A stretch of DNA of 37,530 nucleotides from Candidatus Iainarchaeum sp. (GTDB taxonomy: Archaea; Iainarchaeota; Iainarchaeia; Iainarchaeales; Iainarchaeaceae). A program made the translations under genes and the position numbers. Shown one piece after another: positions 32,626-37,530 of the stretch (within the stretch, counting starts at the first letter, position 1; each line of letters opens with the position of its first letter). Where the stretch lies: the NCBI GenBank assembly GCA_016202305.1, contig JACQPB010000022.1:1-37530 (forward strand). The letters are read 5' to 3'. The notes beneath the pieces were generated by a model that saw nothing but the letters and a program-made list of their open reading frames with translations, had not been told where the DNA came from and made no database searches.

Positions 32626-33216
32626 ATGTTCAAGGCATTGGTTTTCGACTTCAACGGGATTTTCGTCCAGCCCATAGAACAGCGGATTCTCGCTGAGGTG
32701 TGCAAGGCCACGGGCTTCGGCAGGTGGCTCGCGCTTTCCAACTACTTTTTCCTGCTGCCGGACTTACAGCAGGGGCGTTTATCCCCGCGCGAATTCTGGA
32801 AAAGGGTTTTCCCGCAGCTCACGGAACAGGAATACATTGAGATGGTGGAGCTGGAGTACGAGAAGCCATTCGCGCGCAACGAGGACGCGTATTCGCTTGC
32901 ACAGCAGCTCTCCGGCAGGATGCAGGTGCACGTGCTCTCGAACTCGAACTTCCTGCAGGGCAAGGCGTACCGCAAGCAGAAGCTGTACAGGCATTTCACA
33001 GGGCTTTTCCTCTCGCACGAAACAGGCGCAATGAAGCCTTTCCCCTCGGCCTTCAGGCATTTCCTAGCTCAAACAGGCCTCAAGGCGGGGGAATGCGTCT
33101 TCGTGGACGATTCCGCAGTGAATGTCTTTGCGGCAAGGGCCATGGGCTTCAGGTCGATAATGTACAAGGGCAACAGGCAGCTCGTGGCCGAGCTGAACAG
33201 GATTGGCATTGTTTAA
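32626..33216 (+). CDS. HAD-superfamily hydrolase
   Basis: A 196-residue HAD phosphatase-like protein. Motif I is VFDFNGIF, with nucleophile Asp8 but Asn10 where the second Asp is usual; DFNG variants occur in active relatives. Motif II is VLSNSN, motif III the Lys in GAMKPFPSAF, and motif IV VFVDDS. The cap is of the small helical C1 type between motifs I and II. The ATG at 32626 was chosen since upstream frame overlaps the previous gene. Substrate unknown. Confidence 0.88.
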   Translation: MFKALVFDFNGIFVQPIEQRILAEVCKATGFGRWLALSNYFFLLPDLQQGRLSPREFWKRVFPQLTEQEYIEMVELEYEKPFARNEDAYSLAQQLSGRMQVHVLSNSNFLQGKAYRKQKLYRHFTGLFLSHETGAMKPFPSAFRHFLAQTGLKAGECVFVDDSAVNVFAARAMGFRSIMYKGNRQLVAELNRIGIV

Positions 33217-33246
33217 GGCTTTGCGGAGAAATTCCCGCTAACTTTA

Positions 33247-33801
33247 TCAGCCAGTGCGGCGCGCTGAGGACAGGAGCAGGAGCGCCGAGAGGGCGACAAG
33301 GATTGCGCCCAGGGGCGGAACATCTGGGACGGGCGTGCGGTTCTTGTAAACCGTCATGGAAACCGAGGCGCTGTTGTTGCCGAACTCGGTTTCGGTACTG
33401 CCCGAAAATGCCTGGGCGCTGAAGGTGTAGACTCCCGGGGCGAGGCTCCCTGTCGGCACCCTTATTGGTTCAGCGCCGCCCGTGGCTGGGAAATCAATCG
33501 ATTTGTTTTTCGGCAGCAATGACGGCGTCACTGTAGGAAGGTTGCAACTGCCAAGCTCTTTTTTGCACTCCACTGTCAGGGTTGCGCTGGCCCCCGAAGA
33601 GAGCTGGTTTACCTTAACCGCGAGGACTATATCCGTGCCCGGCTCCGCTTTGTACTCCTTCCGGTCAGCCGATATTTCAGCGCTGACAAGGTCAACAGGC
33701 GCGGCGGAAACAAAGGGCGAGATTGAAAGCACGGCTATGATGATGCACGCAGGGAAAATCCTGAAAAGCCGCGAAGCGTTTTTGGGCCGCATTTGTATCA
33801 C
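33247..33801 (-). CDS. Secreted surface-anchored protein with CARDB-like domain
   Basis: A 184-residue protein (181 from a second Met at 33792). A signal peptide (IFPACIIIAVLSISPFVSAA) precedes an immunoglobulin-like, CARDB-type domain (DLVSAEISADRKEYKAEPG ... GVYTFSAQAFSG ... NNSASVSMTV). A proline-rich linker and a C-terminal membrane helix (LGAILVALSALLLLSS) with Arg-Arg end it. Two Cys (ECKKELGSC) may form a disulfide outside the cell. Probably a cell-surface protein. Confidence 0.75.
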   Translation of the reverse strand: MIQMRPKNASRLFRIFPACIIIAVLSISPFVSAAPVDLVSAEISADRKEYKAEPGTDIVLAVKVNQLSSGASATLTVECKKELGSCNLPTVTPSLLPKNKSIDFPATGGAEPIRVPTGSLAPGVYTFSAQAFSGSTETEFGNNSASVSMTVYKNRTPVPDVPPLGAILVALSALLLLSSARRTG

Positions 33802-33929
33802 TACTGCGCAAGTGGAATAAAAAGCATGCTGGCAGAAACGGCTTTCCGGTAGCTGTTTTTTCCCGGTATTTGGCCCTTATGGCGGCCGAAGCCATCTTCA
33901 TGTCCTTGCTCTCAAGTATCAGGTTCTGG

Positions 33930-34013
33930 CGCAGGGGACGAGATTCGAACTCGCGCTCCCTTTCGGGAACCCGGTCTCAAGCCGGGCGCATTTGACCACT
34001 CTGCCACCCCTGC
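33930..34013 (-). tRNA. tRNA-Ser(UGA)
   Basis: An 84-nt class II tRNA: acceptor GCAGGGG/CCCCTGC, discriminator G, anticodon stem CCCGG/CCGGG around CT-TGA-GA, variable arm TTCCC-GAAA-GGGAG, T arm GCGAG-TTCGAAT-CTCGT. No intron. It shares GGCAGAGTGGTC in the D-arm with tRNA-Ser(GCU) at 10818. CCA is not encoded. Confidence 0.96.
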
Positions 34014-34154
34014 AACCCTTTCGCCAGCCGTGAGCCGTGCTTTTGCACGAAGCTGGCTTCGCGGCCCGCAGATTCACGAGACATATGTTTTGTGGGGCCA
34101 GCAGATTTAAAACATGCCGTGAAAAAAGAAAAGCAAAGAAGCGAGGCAGGGGCC

Positions 34155-34652
34155 TCACTTCTTTATCGCCGTGTATATTATGCCGCCGACAAGGGCTATC
34201 ACTGCGCTTATCGGTATTCCCACGACCGCGCCTATCAGCTGCCCTACTATCACTGCCGCGAGGCCGAATGCCTGTGAGGCGCCCGTGGTGTAGCCTAGCG
34301 CCACGTTCAGGACGCTGAATATGGTGTTCAGCACGAACATGGCCGCGCCGAAGACGACTCCTCCAAGGAGGCCGGCTATTGCGGCTTCGCCCATTTCAGT
34401 GCTGCCGTTCTCCTTTGCCGCGAGGTAGCCGGTAATCAAATTCACGAGTATCCCGAGGCCCAGCAATGCGAAGCCTATTATTACCAGTATGCCGGCCTTT
34501 CCAAGGGCTTCCGCCGAGTTGGCGGCCGCGAGGACTTCCGGCCTGAACATGGCCACTGTGCCGAGGCTTATGATTCCGCTGACCAGGCCCCATCCCGCCC
34601 CTATCATGGCTGATTTTTTCCACACTTTGCCGAATGTTTCATTTGCACCCAT
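34155..34652 (-). CDS. Polytopic membrane protein, 165 residues
   Basis: Four or so hydrophobic helices (SAMIGAGWGLVSGIISLGTVAMF, GILVIIGFALLGLGILVNLITGYL, AIAGLLGGVVFGAAMFVLNTIF, GLAAVIVGQLIGAVVGIPISAVIALVGGI, here abbreviated ends). The ATG at 34652 is preferred because GGGAGGGAG lies just before it and a TATA box (TTTTTATATG, about 34704-34713 minus) lies upstream. The frame is open to 34853 without support. Gly/Ala-rich helices recall DUF5518-type archaeal proteins, but I make no firm assignment. Confidence 0.75.
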   Translation of the reverse strand: MGANETFGKVWKKSAMIGAGWGLVSGIISLGTVAMFRPEVLAAANSAEALGKAGILVIIGFALLGLGILVNLITGYLAAKENGSTEMGEAAIAGLLGGVVFGAAMFVLNTIFSVLNVALGYTTGASQAFGLAAVIVGQLIGAVVGIPISAVIALVGGIIYTAIKK

Positions 34653-34897
34653 TTGAAAACTCCCTCCCATCGCAAAACTTGATATTGACATATTATCGCC
34701 GTTCTCATATAAAAACAAGTGCTGTGCCATCCAATTGAGGAAAATCGGCGAACCGGCTTCCAAGGATTCTATCTGGCCATTATGAAGGCCCAAAAGCCAG
34801 GGCCAGAACAAAATGGCCATTTTTGGGGAGTATACGATAGGGCGAAAAAACACGATAACTTCTGCAATTGACGTAAATGTGTCCGTCTAAAGCCAAA

Positions 34898-34939
34898 AGT
34901 TATTTAAATAACCTGGCGGTAGGGGTTCTCAAGGAGGTG
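34898..34939 (+). promoter_or_regulatory. Promoter and ribosome binding site of the 34948 gene
   Basis: The TATA-like TTATTTAAATAA (about 34898-34909) and the Shine-Dalgarno AAGGAGGTG (34931-34939), 8 nt before the ATG. Confidence 0.55.
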
Positions 34940-34947
34940 CTTTGAAA

Positions 34948-35334
34948 ATGGCATCACAACAGATGATAGGCGGCTATGCCTTCATAGTCGGGGCGATAAT
35001 CGCGCTGATAGCGGGCTTGCTCGCAGGCTTCGGAAGGTCAGGGCTGCTCGGCGGCATCGAAGGATGGGTTCCTTTGGTACTAGTAGTGCTGGGCGTAATA
35101 GTCGGAATCCTGAACGTAAAGGATAAGGAAATCACCAACTTCCTGATAGCTGCGATAGCACTGCTAGGATTGGCAGGCACCGCAGGCGGACTTGTCACCA
35201 TCGACACGGTAATCAAGCCACTTGGTTCAGTCCTCGCGGCAGTAGTCCAGAATGTAGCCGTGTTCGTTGCGCCGGCAGCACTCATAACTGCGCTGAAGGC
35301 AGTCAAGACGCTGGCAGCAGAACAGGTAATGTAA
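34948..35334 (+). CDS. Small polytopic membrane protein, 128 residues
   Basis: Four hydrophobic helices (YAFIVGAIIALIAGLLAGFG, WVPLVLVVLGVIVGILNV, FLIAAIALLGLAGTAGGLV, VLAAVVQNVAVFVAPAALITAL) with very short loops. No family assigned; similar small proteins are widespread in archaea. The ATG at 34948 follows a strong Shine-Dalgarno, and TTG 34942 is too close to it. It diverges from the other membrane protein at 34155. A hairpin and T-rich terminator follow. Confidence 0.78.
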   Translation: MASQQMIGGYAFIVGAIIALIAGLLAGFGRSGLLGGIEGWVPLVLVVLGVIVGILNVKDKEITNFLIAAIALLGLAGTAGGLVTIDTVIKPLGSVLAAVVQNVAVFVAPAALITALKAVKTLAAEQVM

Positions 35335-35361
35335 AAGCCTATCAAAAAATCTCAATTAATG

Positions 35362-35408
35362 GAAAGGGGGCCAAATGGCCTCTTTTTCACTGTTTTTCTT
35401 TTTTTTTA
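35362..35408 (+). terminator. Hairpin plus T-runs after the 34948 gene
   Basis: GGGGGCC-AAAT-GGCCTC followed by CTTTTT, GTTTTTC and TTTTTTTTTT. Typical of archaeal termination at U-runs. The remaining stretch up to 35647 (about 240 bp) shows no gene I can support. Confidence 0.6.
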
Positions 35409-35647
35409 CGGAAACACCGGCATATGCTGTTTTGCGTGTCCCCCTCCATTTCTCCGGTATCGGTATTAAGGGCCATTGCCAATTGCCACTTTGTCGCCCT
35501 TCCGCCGGATGGTGGCATTTTTTGTTTTTCAGCCCTCACTCAGTGAGACTCTGAAGGCAGTGTGTAAGGGCCTTCGCCTTCAATCGTCATGTGCCCGGGC
35601 AGCACAAAAATCCGGTGCCTGCACAAACAGCCGACAGGGCTTCCAGG

Positions 35648-35932
35648 TCAATCGCCGGCCTTCTCTACCAGCCTTTTGGCAATCCTGCGCGCCTCGCCTT
35701 CATGATTCGTTGACTTCACTATTATCTTCCCGCTCTTGAACAGCGAGACATCATGGCCGCCGAGTTTCAGCATCAGCAAGTATGGAGTCTCAATCTCCAC
35801 GAACACTTCCCGCGAGCGCAGCAGCCTCGCGGTCTTCCCCATGTCGAGGCCGTAATCCTTTTTCGGCACGAACTCGTAGGCAATGCGCGACCTGCACGGC
35901 TGGCCGACAAAAGAGCTTAGCTCAAGCTTCAT
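35648..35932 (-). CDS. Conserved-looking hypothetical protein, 94 residues
   Basis: A small alpha/beta protein (MKLELSSFVGQPCRSRIAYEF ... VFVEIETPYLLMLKLGG ... VSLFKSGKIIVKSTNHEGEARRIAKRLVE). The pattern LFKSGKIIVKST-EGEARRIAKRL resembles the strand-helix unit seen in TBP-like and other archaeal small proteins, but I cannot assign a family. The promoter is element copy D (minus-strand CGCAGTTTGATATAAATA, 35957-35974). Confidence 0.65.
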   Translation of the reverse strand: MKLELSSFVGQPCRSRIAYEFVPKKDYGLDMGKTARLLRSREVFVEIETPYLLMLKLGGHDVSLFKSGKIIVKSTNHEGEARRIAKRLVEKAGD

Positions 35933-35960
35933 AACGTGAAAGAATGGGCTATGGTGTATT

Positions 35961-35974
35961 TATATCAAACTGCG
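35961..35974 (-). repeat. Dispersed promoter element, half copy D
   Basis: CGCAGTTTGATATA on the minus strand, one base different from the GCGGTTTGATATA of copies A-C, 28 to 42 nt before the start codon at 35932. Only the TATA-side half is present. Confidence 0.5.
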
Positions 35975-36033
35975 AAATTGGCTTTGCTCTTTAATTCGGT
36001 TCTGCTCCTAAATTCAGAAACTTGCTCCTAAAA

Positions 36034-37125
36034 CTAAAAGCCATTGTTAGTTGCTTTTTTAATTATTTTTGTCAAGTTTTCTAAAAATTCTTTACTGTCT
36101 ACAAAATAGTTTGGATACGCTTTTCTTAAGTCCCCTATTGTATCTACCCCAACAAGAACAACATCATATTCTTTCTCCTTACTTTTTTTTTCAGCTTCTG
36201 CATAATCAGAAATTGCTTTTTGTTCTTCGTCTTTTGTATAGGAACTGAGTTTCATTTCACCACCTGAAATGTCCAGTTGTAGTAAAAAAAATTGGGGTTT
36301 TTCTTTAGAAGATTTAGCTGTGTACTCTTCAAAAAATTTTATAGCTGATGTCCACCCAGACATTATCTTTATTACATTTAATTCATTTTCCTTTTGTTTG
36401 ATTTGCGAGTATAATTCTTTGTCATCAGTCGGGGTGTTTGGAACAGTAGGGCAATTTTCTATTTTAGCGAAAGCTGAACTTACCAGTTTAAAGAAATTCA
36501 TCCACTCTTTTTCCCCTTCATTAGATTTAATAGCTTGGCGAGTAAAAAAATCCACGGTTTCAATGGCGGTAGCCCAATAGTGCTGCAATTTTGTTCTTAA
36601 CTGAATTTCAATAAGTAAACCATTATATTCCTTTTTTCCTTGTCTTTTGCTAAAAAATTTATAAATTATATGGGTGCTTCTATAACCATCTTCTTTTGGG
36701 GCTGCAATGTAATCTTTTATTCCAACTCGTTTATGTTTTAAATCTCCTTTTAAGTAATAATCCTCAAAAAGTTTTTTTACTTGGGGAATTGTTGATACAA
36801 CCGCTCTACATCCCCCAATGTCTTGCATTTGACTCAACCTCATTGTTGGTTGTTGCCCCCCATATTTCCTCTTTAGTTTTTTAATAATCGCAGGAACACG
36901 CTTAAGACGCTGTGCAGTTAGCGCGCTTTTATCAACTTTTTCCGTTGACACATCTTTTAGTCTTTTTTTAAATATGTGCAGTGGATAACTATGAATTGCT
37001 CTCCAGTTATCTAATATTTCAAGTGCTTTGTTTTTTTCTTCAACAGTAGCCATATCACTAATTAGCGTATCCCCTGCCCGATTAACCTGCTCTTTTGATT
37101 GGTGAGTTGGTTTTGCCCAGCGCAT
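36034..37125 (-). CDS. RelA/SpoT-domain nucleotide pyrophosphotransferase-like protein
   Basis: A 363-residue protein of the RelA/SpoT synthetase family (PF04607). Motifs are RLKRVPAIIKKLKRKYG (73-89), QDIGGCRAVV (101-110), KDYIAAPKEDGYRSTHIIY (137-155) and IEIQLRTKLQHYWATAIETV (172-191). A C-terminal domain of about 150 residues follows (FFLLQLDISGG ... DVVLVGVDTIGDLRKAYPNYF). It should make or bind (p)ppGpp-like alarmones or pyrophosphorylate another target; there is no hydrolase domain. This family is mainly bacterial and common in accessory regions, and the gene is very AT-rich, so transfer is likely. ATG 37125 was chosen because it abuts a palindromic operator; the frame is open to 37218. 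Confidence 0.88.
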   Translation of the reverse strand: MRWAKPTHQSKEQVNRAGDTLISDMATVEEKNKALEILDNWRAIHSYPLHIFKKRLKDVSTEKVDKSALTAQRLKRVPAIIKKLKRKYGGQQPTMRLSQMQDIGGCRAVVSTIPQVKKLFEDYYLKGDLKHKRVGIKDYIAAPKEDGYRSTHIIYKFFSKRQGKKEYNGLLIEIQLRTKLQHYWATAIETVDFFTRQAIKSNEGEKEWMNFFKLVSSAFAKIENCPTVPNTPTDDKELYSQIKQKENELNVIKIMSGWTSAIKFFEEYTAKSSKEKPQFFLLQLDISGGEMKLSSYTKDEEQKAISDYAEAEKKSKEKEYDVVLVGVDTIGDLRKAYPNYFVDSKEFLENLTKIIKKATNNGF

Positions 37126-37144
37126 ACTATACAGAATATAGTAT
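37124..37144 (-). promoter_or_regulatory. Palindromic operator at the RelA/SpoT gene start
   Basis: A perfect 8-bp inverted repeat ATACTATA-CAGAA-TATAGTAT that overlaps the start codon. It probably overlays the promoter (minus-strand TTTAAAAATTGTATAC just upstream), so a bound dimer would block transcription. Confidence 0.55.
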
Positions 37145-37156
37145 ACAATTTTTAAA

Positions 37157-37317
37157 TCTTCATTTTGGGCGGCTAGTATATTAAATTTATTTTGGCTATA
37201 AATAGTTAGATAATGCATATATTAGCTATTTTGACAATATAACGAAAATTGATAAAAGTCCAATTCTTCATTTTGGGCGGCTAGACTGCTCATATATTAC
37301 CTTTATTTTGACTATTT
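37157..37317. repeat. Imperfect direct repeat of about 45-50 bp (two copies)
   Basis: Copies at about 37157-37200 and 37265-37317 share an exact 20-bp block (TCTTCATTTTGGGCGGC, then TAG; 37157-37176 and 37265-37284) and, past an 8-nt indel, TATATTA and TTTATTTTG with few changes. The right copy is the 3' end of the truncated gene 37268-37425. The left copy lies just upstream of the RelA/SpoT gene. Confidence 0.7.
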
Positions 37318-37425
37318 TCCCTATGTGTTTGGCTAATTCTGGGCTTCTGATGTTAATTGCCCCGTATTCGTATTCTTTTGTTTCATTGAGGAAGAGTTTT
37401 TGGCGGGCACTCCTGACAAATTCGG
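37268..37425 (-). pseudogene. Truncated small gene (DUF2080-like tail)
   Basis: A reading frame without a start codon: PTEFVRSARQKLFLNETK, then EYEYGAINIRSPELAKHIG and KIVKIKVIYEQSSRPK, stop at about 37268. The alternation and the ending GAINIRSPELAKHIGKIVKIK recall the small DUF2080-type transposase-associated or AbrB-like proteins of archaea. The frame is cut at its N-terminus where the next insertion sequence begins (stop codon TAA from the flank at about 37430), so the gene was probably broken by that insertion. Confidence 0.5.
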
Positions 37426-37469
37426 TGGGTTAATATAGCGGGCAAACCTCGAAACATTGAGGTGATTCG

Positions 37470-37530
37470 TTGGCTTGCCCATTTTGTAAGGCTCAAACGC
37501 CTATAAATGGGTGGGGGTATAGGCAAACAA
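37470..37530 (+). CDS. Start of a transposase-like gene with zinc ribbon (partial)
   Basis: Runs off the right edge. The visible start, (M)ACPFCKAQTPINGWGYRQT, has the CPFC knuckle and following basic turn typical of the N-terminal zinc ribbon of IS1-like transposases. The TTG at 37470 is preceded by GAGGTGA (37459-37465) at proper spacing. The sequence GCGGGCAAACC... just upstream could be the left terminal repeat. Only 20 codons are seen. Confidence 0.5.
   Translation, partial: MACPFCKAQTPINGWGYRQT

Noticed and set aside
35476-35739. 87-residue plus-strand frame between terminator and the 35648 gene
   Set aside because: It overlaps a better minus-strand gene and has no promoter, ribosome site or recognisable pattern.

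Overview
The window is archaeal. A serine tRNA carries an intron bounded by a bulge-helix-bulge motif, many genes sit about 26 nt behind a TATA box (some apparently leaderless), and the gene for ribosomal protein eL42 (L44e) is present. A small-genome DPANN-type archaeon is my best guess. It rests on the type V-F (Cas12f/Cas14)-like CRISPR repeat, the minimal VirB2-VirB6-VirB4 set and the many short lineage-specific genes; no rRNA is present to confirm it.

Left part (1 to about 10,818), a probable integrative defence element. The window opens inside a CRISPR array with identical 37-nt repeats resembling those of Cas12f systems. Next comes a small winged-helix regulator on the minus strand. 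From a divergent, palindrome-rich promoter then runs a compact plus-strand operon: type III restriction-modification mod and res, then cas1, cas2 and cas4. No class 2 effector lies in the window; it is probably beyond the left edge, on the leader side of the array. Rightwards follow a three-gene minus operon of plasmid-like small genes behind a 160-bp imperfect inverted repeat, four unrecognised plus-strand genes, and a tyrosine recombinase coupled to a 46-residue membrane protein. The recombinase lies beside the 3' end of tRNA-Ser(GCU), the usual layout of an element integrated in a tRNA gene. The CRISPR/RM part is clearly more AT-rich than the housekeeping genes to the right.

Middle part (11,000-24,450), mostly chromosomal: tRNA-dihydrouridine synthase, a TnpB-only IS605-type element, thioredoxin, a B12-dependent ribonucleotide reductase with a LAGLIDADG intein and a structured leader, a candidate structured RNA, a DUF1624-type membrane protein, a short-chain dehydrogenase and a DEAD-box helicase with a Gly/Arg-rich tail.

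Right part (24,450-37,530): a VirB2-VirB6-VirB4 secretion/conjugation cluster whose VirB4 carries a palindrome-rich insertion, then an IS110-family element with a candidate bridge RNA, a further structured intergenic region, eL42, a HicBA toxin-antitoxin pair, a winged-helix protein, a HAD phosphatase, a secreted protein, tRNA-Ser(UGA) and two small membrane proteins. An AT-rich right end holds a RelA/SpoT-domain protein with a palindromic operator, a truncated gene with a duplicated tail, and the start of another insertion sequence.

The strongest candidate for a new system is the left operon. A type III restriction enzyme is built into a CRISPR adaptation operon under one apparent regulator, beside a Cas12f-type array, on a probable tRNA-integrated element.
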